A stretch of 48,454 bases of DNA, from NCBI RefSeq assembly GCF_029946185.1, contig NZ_JAQSEA010000108.1, positions 2,516 to 50,969 on the forward strand. Direction: 5' to 3'. A program made the translations under genes and the position numbers. The DNA comes from Prosthecobacter sp. Lineage in GTDB: Bacteria; Verrucomicrobiota; Verrucomicrobiia; Verrucomicrobiales; Verrucomicrobiaceae. This document shows positions 11,418 through 21,905 of this stretch, piece by piece (position 1 is the first letter of the stretch; each line of letters starts with the position of its first letter). The notes under the pieces are model-generated. The model searched no databases and had not been told where the DNA came from. It worked only from the letters and a program-made list of their open reading frames with translations.

Positions 11418-12569
11418 TCACAGCTCGCCAACCGGCAGCCACTTGCGCTGCTCCCAGCTTTGCAGGCCCAGCTCGGCCAGTTGCACGCCCTTGGCACCTT
11501 CACGCAGGGTCCAGGGAAATGGCGTATCCAGCGCGACGTGTTTGAGGAACTCCTCCCACTGGATCTTGAATGCGTTGTCGTAGGTCGTCGTGTCCGGCAC
11601 TTCCTGCCAGCCGCCGAAGAAATCAATCGGCTGGTCAATGTCCGGATTCCACGTAGGCCGTGGCGTGGTGCCGATGCTCTGCACCCAGCACTTGCGCAGG
11701 CCCACGACGGCGCTGCCTTGCGTGCCATCCACCTGCATGGTCAGCAGGTCATCGCGCCGCACGCGCACCGTCCAGGAACTATTGAACTGGCAGATGACGC
11801 CGTCCTCGCACTCAAAGGTGGCATAGCATGCGTCATCGCTGGTGCAGGCATACGCCTTGCCACGTTCGTCGAGGCGCTTCGGCAGGTGCGTGGCACCGAT
11901 GCAGCTCACGGCCTTGATCTTGCCGAACAGATTGTCCACCACATAACGCCAGTGGCACAACATATCGACAATGATGCCGCCGCCATCTTCCTTGCGGTAG
12001 TTCCAGGACGGTCGCTGCGCAGGCTGGTCCCCTTCCTCTCCGGTGAAGACCCAGTAGCCAAACTCGCCGCGCACGCTGAGAATGCGACCAAAGTAACCCT
12101 GATCCCGTAAGGTGCGGAACTTGCGAATGCCGCTGAGCCAGAGCTTGTCCTGCACCACACCGTTTTTCACGCCGGCGTCTTCACAGAGCCTGGCCAAACG
12201 TAAAGCCTCACTCGTCTCAACGGCCGTCGGCTTTTCGCAGTAGATCGCCTTCCCTGCCTGAACGGCCTTTTCCACAAAACCCGCACGCTGCAAGGTGCCC
12301 GACGCATCAAAGAAGATCTCGTCCTCCTTGTTCGCCAGCGCCGCATCGATGTCTGTGGTGTAGCGCGTGATTCCCGTGCGTTCCGCCAGCGCCTTCAGTT
12401 TGTCATGATTGCGTCCCGTGAGAATGGGGTCTGGCATCAGCGTGAGATTATCGCTCACTTTGATTCCGCCTTGATCGCGGATGGCCTTGATCGAGCGGAT
12501 CAGGTGCTGGTTCGTACCCATGCGTCCCGTGACGCCGTTCATGATGATGCCGATTCGCTTGGTTTCCAT
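11418..12569 (-). CDS. Gfo/Idh/MocA-family oxidoreductase
   Basis: A 383-residue NAD(P)-dependent dehydrogenase of the Gfo/Idh/MocA family, which oxidises or reduces sugars, inositols and related compounds. The N-terminal Rossmann motif is of the unusual form GVTGRMGTNQH, the family EKP motif appears as YCEKPTAVETSEALRL near residues 110-125, and the C-terminal part contains the alpha/beta substrate domain. It lies 13 bp downstream of a sugar isomerase/epimerase gene on the same strand, and the pair is probably one catabolic operon. The start METKRIGI is chosen over a longer open frame that runs back into the isomerase gene. The substrate is not known. Confidence 0.88.
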   Translation of the reverse strand: METKRIGIIMNGVTGRMGTNQHLIRSIKAIRDQGGIKVSDNLTLMPDPILTGRNHDKLKALAERTGITRYTTDIDAALANKEDEIFFDASGTLQRAGFVEKAVQAGKAIYCEKPTAVETSEALRLARLCEDAGVKNGVVQDKLWLSGIRKFRTLRDQGYFGRILSVRGEFGYWVFTGEEGDQPAQRPSWNYRKEDGGGIIVDMLCHWRYVVDNLFGKIKAVSCIGATHLPKRLDERGKAYACTSDDACYATFECEDGVICQFNSSWTVRVRRDDLLTMQVDGTQGSAVVGLRKCWVQSIGTTPRPTWNPDIDQPIDFFGGWQEVPDTTTYDNAFKIQWEEFLKHVALDTPFPWTLREGAKGVQLAELGLQSWEQRKWLPVGEL

Positions 12570-12582
12570 GCAGGTTGGTTGG

Positions 12583-13398
12583 TTAAGAGTAAAGCCGCGC
12601 GTAAGTGGAGGCGATTTGATCAAGGAACTCGTTCTGGTCCACGCTCCACCACTTGTTTGAAAAGATTTCCACCTCGCGATGTCCGGTGAAGCCGGTGGCA
12701 TCGACCCAATCGCTGATTTGCTTGATGTTGATGCAGCCTTCGCCCATGAGACCACGGTCGTTGAGGAAGTCGGTGGTGGGCGTTTTCCAGTCACAGATGT
12801 GGAAAGCATGCAGGCGTCCGGTCTGACCGGCGAGATCAATCTGCGCCTTCAGCTCTGGGTCCCACCACACATGGTAGACATCCACCGCGATGCCGACCGC
12901 TATTGGCGAGCCCAGCGCATCGCAAATCTCATGTGCCTGCCGCATCGTGTTCACTGCGCTGCGATCGTCCGCATACATCGGATGCAATGGCTCGATGGCC
13001 AGTTTCACGCCCGCCTGTTCCGCCGCAGGCAGCACCGCAGCGATGCCCTCGGCGATCTGCTTGCGTGACTCGACCAACGACTGCCCGGGGACGGCGCCGC
13101 AGACCAAAACGATGAGCGGAGCGCCAATGGCGTGCGCCTGCTCGATGGCCTTCAAATTGTCATCTATGGCCGTCTGCCTCCCTGCCGGTGTCGTCGCCGG
13201 AAAAAAACCACCACGGCACAGGCTCACCACCTCCAGACCCGCGTCCCGCACCTGCCGCGCCACGGTCCCCAGATTCCGCCCCTCCAACGCCTGGCGCCAG
13301 ATCGTGATTCCACTAACTCCCCGCTGTGGAAACTGCACGAGGCAGTCTTCCAGGCTCAACGGTTTGGTGGTGATGGTATGGACACAAAGTCGGCGCAT
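12583..13398 (-). CDS. sugar phosphate isomerase/epimerase (xylose-isomerase-like TIM barrel)
   Basis: A 271-residue protein of the AP-endonuclease-2/xylose-isomerase-like TIM-barrel superfamily. Signs are a GVSGITIWRQALE strand-helix near the start, the metal-ligand glutamate in KLAIEPLHPMYADD, AVGIAVDVYHVWWDP, and a terminal GHREVEIFSNKWW with another conserved glutamate. Such enzymes isomerise or epimerise free or phosphorylated sugars and often pair with Gfo/Idh/MocA dehydrogenases, as here (13-bp gap). It diverges from the LysR gene across 80 bp, which suggests control by that regulator. The start MRRLCVHT is preferred; another Met lies four codons upstream. Confidence 0.83.
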   Translation of the reverse strand: MRRLCVHTITTKPLSLEDCLVQFPQRGVSGITIWRQALEGRNLGTVARQVRDAGLEVVSLCRGGFFPATTPAGRQTAIDDNLKAIEQAHAIGAPLIVLVCGAVPGQSLVESRKQIAEGIAAVLPAAEQAGVKLAIEPLHPMYADDRSAVNTMRQAHEICDALGSPIAVGIAVDVYHVWWDPELKAQIDLAGQTGRLHAFHICDWKTPTTDFLNDRGLMGEGCINIKQISDWVDATGFTGHREVEIFSNKWWSVDQNEFLDQIASTYARLYS

Positions 13399-13478
13399 AA
13401 GAAAGATCATGGCAGTACCTGCTCATAAGAAAAAGATGATTTTACGATAACCTAGATCGGAAATATCAATGACAGGTC

Positions 13479-14378
13479 ATGGAACTCTACCAACTCGGCT
13501 ACTTCATCGAGATCGCCCGCCAACGCAGTTTCACGCGAGCGGCCGGGCGGTTGAACATGGCACAGCCAGCGCTGAGCCAGCAGATGAAAAACCTCGAAGC
13601 TGAGCTGGGCACGCCCCTGTTCAATCGTGGTCGCAAAGAAATGCAACTCACCGCCGCAGGGAAAGCCTTCCTGCCGCGTGCCGAAGGACTCCTAATTCAG
13701 GCGGAAGCAGCTAAGGCTATCGTCTCCGATGTGGCACAACTGCGGGGCGGCAAGCTGAGCATCGCCGCCATTCCAAGTGTGAGCGCCTGCCTGCTGCCGC
13801 AGGTGATTCAGCGTTTCAGCAAGCAGCATTCCCAAGTGGCATTGCAGTTGATCGAGGAGAGCTCTGAGCGTGTGGCCGACTGCGTGGAGTCCGGCCTGGC
13901 CGACATCGGCTTTCTCCAGCTCCCCGCCAGCAAGTCAGCCTTCAAGGCACAGCCCCTCATTACCGAGCCTTTCGTTCTCCTCGTTGCTAAAACGCATGGG
14001 CTTGCCAGACAGAAAACCGTGCAGTTGCAGCAGTTGTCCGGCGAATCCTTCATCTTCTACAAAGGCCGCGCCCGCGACACCGCTTTGGAAGCATGCCGCA
14101 AAGCAGGGTTTGAACCTCATATCGTCTGCGAGAGCGGCGAGTTGGGAACCGTGCGCGCTCTCGTCGCTGCAGGTCTCGGTCTGGCCATTGTACCCCGGCT
14201 TGCAGCTGGGAATCTGCCCGCGAGCATCCTCACCGTGGCTATTCGCGAACCGAAAATGCAGCGCCAGATCGCCGCCGTCTGGCAGAAAGGCAGCGTTCTT
14301 TCTCATGCGGCAGCCACGCTTCTACAACTGGCAACCGAGCTGCTTTCACAGGAAAACACTGCACCTGACGCATTTTAG
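13479..14378 (+). CDS. LysR-family transcriptional regulator
   Basis: A 299-residue LysR-type regulator. The N-terminal winged helix-turn-helix covers about residues 1-60 (MELYQLGYFIEIARQRSFTR, then AQPALSQQMKNLE and LGTPLFNR), and the rest is a periplasmic-binding-protein-like effector domain (IAAIPSVSACLLPQV; ALVAAGLGLAIVPRLAA). It is divergent from the isomerase/dehydrogenase operon, the classic arrangement for a LysR activator of a neighbouring catabolic operon. The 80-bp gap contains the short palindrome TGACAGGTCA at 13470-13479, too close to the start codon to call an operator. The effector is unknown. Confidence 0.95.
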   Translation: MELYQLGYFIEIARQRSFTRAAGRLNMAQPALSQQMKNLEAELGTPLFNRGRKEMQLTAAGKAFLPRAEGLLIQAEAAKAIVSDVAQLRGGKLSIAAIPSVSACLLPQVIQRFSKQHSQVALQLIEESSERVADCVESGLADIGFLQLPASKSAFKAQPLITEPFVLLVAKTHGLARQKTVQLQQLSGESFIFYKGRARDTALEACRKAGFEPHIVCESGELGTVRALVAAGLGLAIVPRLAAGNLPASILTVAIREPKMQRQIAAVWQKGSVLSHAAATLLQLATELLSQENTAPDAF

Positions 14379-14465
14379 TCTTGCTTGGCGACATAAGCCA
14401 ATCAGGAGCTTTTGATCAAGCTCCCGCCACAGCAGCCCGGGAGAGGGGGAAGAGGGGAATTCAAA

Positions 14466-16670
14466 TCAGGATTTCGCTGCCGCAGGTTCAGCATCCTGCT
14501 GTGGATTGGACTTGGCAGGCGCGTAGTAGTAGCTGGCGTAGTTGTAGTAGGTGTACTCTTTCAGGTTTGAGCTGGAGCGATTGAGAATGACACCACCGAT
14601 GTTCACCTGACGCTCGTAGAGCAGATCCAACGCCTTGCCGGAAAGGCGGGCCATGGTCGAGGACATGCGTACCACGAAGAGCACCGAGTCAAGTTTCGGC
14701 GCGAAGCTGGCCGTGTCATCCGCCACTAGGACAGGAGCACTGTCGAAGATGACGTAATCGTATTCCTCACTCATCTCGCGCAGCATCTCTTCGGCTGTTT
14801 TGGAAAGCAGCATTTCCGAGGTTTGATCGAATACATCACCACGGGCCAGCAGGTCCAGATTTCGGGTGCTTGTTTCCTGAACGGCATCACGCCAATGCAG
14901 TTTGCCACGCAGCGCTTCACTCAGCCCCGGGGTCGAGGGCAGCTTGAACAACTCGCTCACACCTCCACGACGCAAGTCGCAGTCCGCCAGCAGCACGCGC
15001 GCTCCGGCCAGGGCCATGGTAACAGCCAAGTTGGATGTGACGGTGGTCTTGCCTTCGTTGGGAACCGCGCTGGTGATGAGGATCGTCTTCGGCGGCTTGC
15101 CCTGCCAGTTTTTGAAGAGAATGGAGGAACGGATATTTCGAAACGCCTCTGCATAGAGATGGCGGTCATCATTCGGACGCAGCAGGGCCACATCACCACG
15201 ATTTCGCTGTTCGGGCACCTGGCCCAGAACCGCTTCTCCGGGGAACAAGGTCTGGAACTCACTGTAGGAATTCATTCGGTCATCCAAGCGATCAAACAGC
15301 AGCAGGATCACAATGCCAACGCCCATGCCAGCGACGAGACCAATTACGATGGGAAGAACTGCATCCTCCACGTTTTCATAGGCTGGTATGGCGCGCTCTT
15401 GAATGGCCACAAAATCCGCCTGGGAGTTAAAGACGCTTTGGATCCCCTCTACTTTTTCAAACAGCTTGTCATAAGTCATCTTGGCCGATTCAGCAGCCTT
15501 TTCCAGTTTGTCATGCTCAGCAATTTTACCGCCGAGATCGAGAGCATCCTTTTGCTTGTCAAGAATCTGCGCGTCCAAGACCTGCACGCGACGCTGAATA
15601 TCCGCCATCTGGGTATGCATCTCCTGCTCGATCTGCTCAGCATAGGACGCGAGCAGCGCTTTCTGTGCTGCCAGTTCCTCCGTTACATCCTGCACGTTTG
15701 GGTGCTGTTGTTTAAACTGAATGAGGAGAGAATCCAGTTTGGTTTTCAAACCAGTAATTCTCGACTTGGTACGCAAATAATCCTGCTCAGCCATGGTTAT
15801 GCCATTACGCCCAGGCGAGGTTTCGCTTGTCTTGACCGTACCTGTAGGCTGCATGTTCTCCCCACCTTTGGAGTCGGTGGCCCCAGCCGTAGCACCTGCT
15901 CCGGCTGCGCTCAGCATCCGTTCACGCGTCTCCATGGCTGCATTCACGTTGGCGATAGCCAGCCGGAGATCTTCGAGTGTCGTGCGTTGACTTTCCCGCT
16001 GTGCTTCCAAGTTCCCGAGAAACTGCGCGGCAAGGTTGTTGCCATTAGTGATCGTAAGAATATTGTTGGCCGCCTTAAACTTGGTGAGGCGCTCCAAGCT
16101 GTCCTCCATGAGTTTCTGCTTGGTCACCACCTCCTGAAGAAATTGCTGGAGCACTTTACCTTGGGCCTGCTCACGAATGCTCTGGCGGAATGCGATGAAT
16201 TCGTCCAAGAGAGCGTCCAAAAAGATCTTCGTGTATTTAGGCTCTGAGCCCGTCGCAAGGATGTTAAAAATGGCAGAGCCCTTGGTCTGCGCCACCCGGA
16301 TTTCGACTTCTGCATCCTTCACGTCCGGGTTCAGCGCTCTCACACGCTCCAGAGCGCGTCGTTTCATTTCGGCGCTCTCGATCGTTTCAATAATCGTGCC
16401 ATAGAAGTCTGCCTGCTGCTCACGCCACGTCACATTGTCATTGAATGCCAACTGACCGCCGGCTACGAGTTTAGCCAAGGAACGAAACTCCTGAGGACGC
16501 CCGGCGATGCGCAAGGCCTGCACGCAAACCCCGATGCTCGCAGTCAGAAGTAGGAACCACCAGCGACGGCGCAGGAGGATCTTATAACGCTGAAACTTGG
16601 CGGAGGCCTCGTGAATGCGACTCAGCGTACTTGACTGCGCCGGGCCTGGGAGGGTGAGGTTTTGTTCCAT
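14466..16670 (-). CDS. polysaccharide co-polymerase / BY-kinase (Wzc-like)
   Basis: A 734-residue inner-membrane protein that combines a Wzz-type chain-length domain with a cytoplasmic bacterial tyrosine kinase. N-terminal membrane helix near WWFLLLTASIGVCVQAL, a long periplasmic coiled-coil region (about 170-420), a second helix (VLPIVIGLVAGMGVGIVILLLF), then the kinase: Walker A SAVPNEGKTTVTSN, Walker A' VLLADCDLRRGG and Walker B YDYVIFDSAPVLVADD. The C-terminus is a tyrosine cluster (EYTYYNYASYYYAP), the usual autophosphorylation site. Fusion of both parts in one chain is the proteobacterial layout. It is the third of three co-directional EPS genes, with 189 bp before it. Confidence 0.93.
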   Translation of the reverse strand: MEQNLTLPGPAQSSTLSRIHEASAKFQRYKILLRRRWWFLLLTASIGVCVQALRIAGRPQEFRSLAKLVAGGQLAFNDNVTWREQQADFYGTIIETIESAEMKRRALERVRALNPDVKDAEVEIRVAQTKGSAIFNILATGSEPKYTKIFLDALLDEFIAFRQSIREQAQGKVLQQFLQEVVTKQKLMEDSLERLTKFKAANNILTITNGNNLAAQFLGNLEAQRESQRTTLEDLRLAIANVNAAMETRERMLSAAGAGATAGATDSKGGENMQPTGTVKTSETSPGRNGITMAEQDYLRTKSRITGLKTKLDSLLIQFKQQHPNVQDVTEELAAQKALLASYAEQIEQEMHTQMADIQRRVQVLDAQILDKQKDALDLGGKIAEHDKLEKAAESAKMTYDKLFEKVEGIQSVFNSQADFVAIQERAIPAYENVEDAVLPIVIGLVAGMGVGIVILLLFDRLDDRMNSYSEFQTLFPGEAVLGQVPEQRNRGDVALLRPNDDRHLYAEAFRNIRSSILFKNWQGKPPKTILITSAVPNEGKTTVTSNLAVTMALAGARVLLADCDLRRGGVSELFKLPSTPGLSEALRGKLHWRDAVQETSTRNLDLLARGDVFDQTSEMLLSKTAEEMLREMSEEYDYVIFDSAPVLVADDTASFAPKLDSVLFVVRMSSTMARLSGKALDLLYERQVNIGGVILNRSSSNLKEYTYYNYASYYYAPAKSNPQQDAEPAAAKS

Positions 16671-16859
16671 GATTTCGAAAAAAATCCAAATTTATTTTAT
16701 TGAGCTGCCATGAGCACTATCACCCGTTTTTTTGGGCAGACTAGGTCACTCAAAAAAACAACTTAAGCCATTGGATTTATATGGCGGCCCGTTTGTTCGA
16801 TTTTAACTCAGAATTCACTTTCCATGGGTTCGAAATACCTATGGGAAACGCCTGAATTT

Positions 16860-17579
16860 TTAGAAATTGACGGTCTTTTCCTCGACGATGATGACGTCAT
16901 CCTTGCGAAGGAATACGTCCCGTTCGAGATCGCCCTGTCGCATAATGCCGTCCACATTGACCATGATGGTTTTGTTACCCTGGGGAGTCTTGCGAATGAT
17001 TTTCACCTTTTCCTTGTTGGCGAACTGTGCAAACCCACCCGCACGCAGGATTGCCTGACTGATGGAAATATCTTCATTGGCTGGCAGGTCGTACTTCCCC
17101 TGTTTGGCAACAATACCAAACATCACGTAAAACTCGAGATCGACCTCCCGCATTCTCATTGCGTCCTCAACATTGATCTTGTCGATCGCGATCACCACGG
17201 TGGCGTTCTGAAAGAAATTTTTCTCCAGCTCTCTTTTGATCGTAAAGGCCAGATCTCGACAAGTTTTACCTCTGGCGCTAACCAAGCCCACGTAGGGAGC
17301 CTGCACTTCCCCAGTTACAGCCACGACTTGCTGCAATGCATCACGCCGATCTTCCAGAATTCGAATACTGATCGTGTCACCCGCCGCAATGGTCTGGTTG
17401 TTGTCCAGCACGTCCATGGAGGACAGGACAGCCGCCCCAGCATTGGGAGAACCGGTTGTGGATGTTGCGGCCTGTCGGGTTGAGCGTGACGACTCAGGGA
17501 TCCGAAATCCAGGATCTTGCGCTTTCAAAGCTGGGATGGCAATGGCAAGCAGAAGCAACGACAATGAGAGCTTTTTCAT
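16860..17579 (-). CDS. Wza-like polysaccharide export protein
   Basis: A 239-residue secreted protein with a signal peptide (LSLSLLLLAIAIPALKA) and a polysaccharide biosynthesis/export (PES) domain at about 60-140 (IAAGDTISIRILEDRRDA; VTGEVQAPYVGLVSARGKT), followed by an SLBB-like half (GIVAKQGKYDLPANEDISIS, ILRAGGFAQFANKEKVKI). It lacks a lipobox cysteine and is shorter than E. coli Wza, so it probably works with a separate outer-membrane barrel. The gene lies between the barrel gene upstream and the BY-kinase gene downstream. Confidence 0.88.
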   Translation of the reverse strand: MKKLSLSLLLLAIAIPALKAQDPGFRIPESSRSTRQAATSTTGSPNAGAAVLSSMDVLDNNQTIAAGDTISIRILEDRRDALQQVVAVTGEVQAPYVGLVSARGKTCRDLAFTIKRELEKNFFQNATVVIAIDKINVEDAMRMREVDLEFYVMFGIVAKQGKYDLPANEDISISQAILRAGGFAQFANKEKVKIIRKTPQGNKTIMVNVDGIMRQGDLERDVFLRKDDVIIVEEKTVNF

Positions 17580-17673
17580 GATGATAGTGAATGATATTTG
17601 ACGTCCTCAAACACCAAGACTGATGGAGGCCCAGCTGAGGTCAAAAGTCATAGACCTGTTTCGTTCTGATTCG

Positions 17674-19374
17674 TTAGAAATTGTAATTGAGGCCCAAAAT
17701 CAGACGAGTCTGAGTGGAATCAGCATTGACCTGATTAGTATCGGTAACGAAATAGCGATAGCCCAGGTTAACACCAGCTTTGGCGGTCAGGGTATAATTC
17801 AGGTCAAATGAGAACCCGTTCTGGTCCGCATCCCGTCCAGCCACCCCGTAGTAGTCGGCACGTCCGAAATGGTAGCCGGCTCCAGCCCGAAGCTTGGATG
17901 TAAGCTGGTGCGTGTAGTAGAAATCCACACCGAACTGAGTCAACTTGTACCCAGAGCCGGGGAAAAGGGGGTCGGTTAAGGATGGTTTTGCGTTTTCGTA
18001 GTAGCCAGAAACTGAGAAGCGACCGCCCTTCCAAGCAACCATCGAGACACCATAGTTGACGAAGTCGGCAGTGATGAAGTTCGAGGCCAAGTTGATCGAG
18101 GACTCATGTCCAACGGTCAAGGTGTGGCTGAAACGTGCATTGAGCTGGTTTGTGATGCTGAAATTGTAGTAATAGCTGTTCAAGTCTGAACTGTCTCCAG
18201 GGCCAACCGGGGCGAACACCGTCGGTGATTCGAAGTTGAATGACTGCAAACCGCCCGAAAGCTTGATGATGGTTGACTTCCCAAGCGGCACGCTGACAAA
18301 CGCGCCCCAATTGAGGAGAAGACCGTCGTTCAAAGTGGGATTCACGTAATTGAGGAATGTGACACCGCCTTCAGTACCCAAAACCCAAGTTGCCGTGGGG
18401 CTGTATGTGAGGGAGCCATGCACCGTGTTCATGCTGCGGCTGAACTGGCTGTTATTGCTGCCCAGCGCTTCGGAAATTGTGTTGGTATAATTGACAGCAA
18501 GAGCCCAAGCCGAATTGATCTGCCAGTTGGCGGCCACACCGAAATCATTCTGGAACACGCCGAAGCTCGAATTAGCGCCCGCTCCAACGAAGGCATTATT
18601 CAAGGCGGGACGCATGGACATGCGGTCGTAAATGGTGAAGTTGACCGGACCTGCCTTGATATCAAAAGCAAGCGTCGTTCCCGGTAAAACGTTGATCAGG
18701 TAATTGCCATCACCATACGCCGCCAGTTCTGGATGATTGAAATAATGATCCACACCAATGCCCCCGGTGAAGCTCAACACATTATTCTGTGAAACCCGGT
18801 AGTTGGCACTGATGTTTAAAAGTGTGCTGCTGATCACATCTGACACTGGGACAGTGGTACGACCGACATTGCTGTTGTACTCAAAACCTTGATACAGACC
18901 CAAGCCGACGTTCACAGGGCCGAGCATCAGATTGCGTTTTCCAGAGAGGAAAGGATCCGACGTGTAGGTGGGAGCGAAATAACTCAATGCCTGTGAATAC
19001 TGGCCTGAGTAGGTGGTATAATCACCCACAGCACGGGCGGCGAACGCGGAACTGCCGCTGCGCACAGAAGGCTGCGAAATCTGACGATCAGAACGCAGCA
19101 ACTGTTGAAGGCTTTGATACCCCTCCTGATCTTCCTGGCTGACGTAAGCCCCCTTCTCATAGTCATACACCACATCTCCACTGCGCGCCGATGACTGCGT
19201 CGTCTTTTTCATCTGACCGGTACGAGACCGAAGGTCATTGAAAAAGTTGCTGGTTTGTGACGGTGAAACTCCAAATTGAGCGTTAGAACTAAGCGGCAAC
19301 AGACAGCCTGCCGTGAGGGTAATCACCATCAGAAGGGCATTGATGGGGATGGGTCGAGAGTGGTTAATCAGCAT
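17674..19374 (-). CDS. putative outer-membrane beta-barrel protein of the EPS cluster
   Basis: A 566-residue protein with a signal peptide (ALLMVITLTAGCLLPLSSNA) and many alternating hydrophobic/aromatic strands ending in RLILGLNYNF, with the C-terminal phenylalanine that marks barrels folded by BamA. It gives no recognisable enzyme motif. The position upstream of the Wza-like and BY-kinase genes suggests an outer-membrane pore or anchor for the exopolysaccharide. The frame stays open about 100 codons upstream of the chosen start, but that part shows no signal peptide or family features. MLINHSRPIPINALL places a signal peptide at the N-terminus and is preferred. Confidence 0.75.
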   Translation of the reverse strand: MLINHSRPIPINALLMVITLTAGCLLPLSSNAQFGVSPSQTSNFFNDLRSRTGQMKKTTQSSARSGDVVYDYEKGAYVSQEDQEGYQSLQQLLRSDRQISQPSVRSGSSAFAARAVGDYTTYSGQYSQALSYFAPTYTSDPFLSGKRNLMLGPVNVGLGLYQGFEYNSNVGRTTVPVSDVISSTLLNISANYRVSQNNVLSFTGGIGVDHYFNHPELAAYGDGNYLINVLPGTTLAFDIKAGPVNFTIYDRMSMRPALNNAFVGAGANSSFGVFQNDFGVAANWQINSAWALAVNYTNTISEALGSNNSQFSRSMNTVHGSLTYSPTATWVLGTEGGVTFLNYVNPTLNDGLLLNWGAFVSVPLGKSTIIKLSGGLQSFNFESPTVFAPVGPGDSSDLNSYYYNFSITNQLNARFSHTLTVGHESSINLASNFITADFVNYGVSMVAWKGGRFSVSGYYENAKPSLTDPLFPGSGYKLTQFGVDFYYTHQLTSKLRAGAGYHFGRADYYGVAGRDADQNGFSFDLNYTLTAKAGVNLGYRYFVTDTNQVNADSTQTRLILGLNYNF

Positions 19375-19882
19375 AACGGGAATGATGGGGTCGGGAATTA
19401 ACACTGATAGAAGCAATTTTACCCGCTTTTGTCCATACCAAATTTCTCTCGATTTCGCCACATTCTCGTCATTGATATTCAATAATCTGGCTCCACGAGC
19501 AAGGGCATGGCCGATGGCTCTACCTTCAACCCTTGGAAGCAACCACTGAAACCACCCCTCTCGTTTCACGAACGCGCCTCCTGAGTTCGAAATCGAACTC
19601 AAGCTGAATTTCTCGCGAAGACGCCCTGTCCCACGACCTGTGGGGGGTGTTTGCTTGAGGGGCCACGGCAATCAAACTGCGCAGTTTACCGAACAATTTT
19701 CCGATTGGAAGACGCCTGGAATTAAAGGAATTCATGGGGTTTGGTAATGGTAGGTAATATAACTTTCCGGTCGCTATGTAGTGTTCATTATAACATGTTC
19801 AAATGAATTTTTCAGACTCTTGAAAATAGCATGGGCCATCGCTCTCGATTGACGTCGTAGCTTTAAAAGTTCATGTGCGTTC
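19375..19882. other. 508-bp intergenic region between divergent genes
   Basis: Divergent spacer between the outer-membrane barrel gene (leftward) and the deaminase gene (rightward). The part from about 19735 to 19880 is AT-rich (TAATATAACTTTCC, TTCATTATAACATG) and probably carries promoters. The left half keeps an open frame on the minus strand continuous with the barrel gene, with no supporting features. No RNA gene is recognised. Confidence 0.5.
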
Positions 19883-20362
19883 ATGTCCATTGAAGTCCAT
19901 CCTGCCCCTGCAACGCGGTTGACCATCCCAGAATACGCCATGGCGCTAGCTCACGTCGCAAGCCTGCGTTCCGAGGACCCCTTTCGGAAGGTGGGGGCGG
20001 TAGCAATCGACTTTGACAATCGGGTGATCGGAACCGCCTACAATGGTCTTGCCCCCGGTTACGAAGCTGAGGCTGATTTTTGGGCAGATCGTGATGCACG
20101 GCGTAAATACATGCTGCACGCCGAGGTGAACCTATGCAGCCTTTTCACCCGTGGCAACGTCAGGCTGGTGGCCTGTACTACCAAGCCGTGCACCAGCTGC
20201 ATGCAGATGCTCTGCGCATATGGAGTGAAAGAAGTCTATTTCCGCGATGATTACCCCGAGTCAGAGGCGGATGCCATTGCCGGGCGGTATGGGATCCCAT
20301 TGGTCCAACTTGCCGACTACCCGCAGATCGTTATGGCGGGTGAAAAGTTGAAAAGCGCCTAG
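19883..20362 (+). CDS. deoxycytidylate-deaminase-like zinc enzyme
   Basis: A 159-residue member of the cytidine/dCMP deaminase superfamily. The zinc site is complete: HAE at residues 79-81 (His ligand and catalytic Glu) and PCTSC at 102-106 (two Cys ligands). The GTAYNGLAPGY stretch at 50-60 matches the substrate loop of ComEB/dCMP deaminases. A role in dCMP to dUMP conversion for thymidylate supply is likely by family; a modified-nucleotide substrate cannot be excluded. It lies between the EPS genes and gmd, probably by chance. It converges on gmd with a shared hairpin between them. Confidence 0.85.
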   Translation: MSIEVHPAPATRLTIPEYAMALAHVASLRSEDPFRKVGAVAIDFDNRVIGTAYNGLAPGYEAEADFWADRDARRKYMLHAEVNLCSLFTRGNVRLVACTTKPCTSCMQMLCAYGVKEVYFRDDYPESEADAIAGRYGIPLVQLADYPQIVMAGEKLKSA

Positions 20363-20405
20363 AGATTCGCTGACGCAGTATCCACGGCGCTTACCCTTTC
20401 AAGGC

Positions 20406-20440
20406 GCATCAGGCCATCGCCAAAGAGCCTGATGCCGACC
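20406..20440. terminator. candidate bidirectional terminator hairpin
   Basis: GCATCAGGC (20406-20414) pairs with GCCTGATGC (20427-20435), a 9-bp perfect stem with a 12-nt loop, followed by CGACCTTTTC. It sits between two convergent genes (deaminase and gmd). The plus-strand T tract is short, so efficiency is uncertain. Confidence 0.5.
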
Positions 20441-20475
20441 TTTTCATAGCTCTTACAAACGGGATATCCGCGGAA

Positions 20476-21495
<1,020 letters not shown>

Positions 21496-21626
21496 GAGTC
21501 AAATCGAGCGCCGATGAGACAATACCGGCTCCTATTTCGCAAGGGGAAAAGCAGGAACATAACAGTTGCACCCCACAAGACTCCCCTTATTCTCTGCCCC
21601 CCCAATCCCAGCCCCAATTTCAATTT

Positions 21627-21839
21627 ATGAGAGCTGACCTCGTCGAACAAGCCGCGCTAATCGTCAAAGACCACCCTATCCTGATCAACATGGTCTCCAA
21701 GCGAGTCCGCCAGATCGTTGCAGGCCATGCCGTCCTCGTCGAGCGCCGTCCTGGCCTCCGTGAAGCCGACCTTGCCCTCCTTGAAATCATTCAGGGCAAG
21801 ATCACTATCGCGACCCCCGAACAGATGCAGCAGCACTAG
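21627..21839 (+). CDS. rpoZ: RNA polymerase omega-subunit-like protein
   Basis: A 70-residue protein whose LINMVSKRVRQIVAGHAVLV stretch matches the conserved core of RNA polymerase omega subunits, with an LREADLALLEIIQGKI helix following. Omega helps RNA polymerase assembly. It is short but within the family range, and lies 66 bp upstream of smpB on the same strand. Identification rests on the core motif and size, so it is fairly but not fully certain. Confidence 0.75.
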   Translation: MRADLVEQAALIVKDHPILINMVSKRVRQIVAGHAVLVERRPGLREADLALLEIIQGKITIATPEQMQQH

Positions 21840-21905
21840 GCCAGCTGCCCTTCCCGGCAGAACCGCCAGTTCTTCGTCAACTATCAGCGGTTCAGCGCGC
21901 GACCC

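Noticed and set aside
19375-19671. N-terminal extension of the outer-membrane barrel protein
   Set aside because: The extra 99 codons lack a signal peptide and would bury the real one inside the protein.
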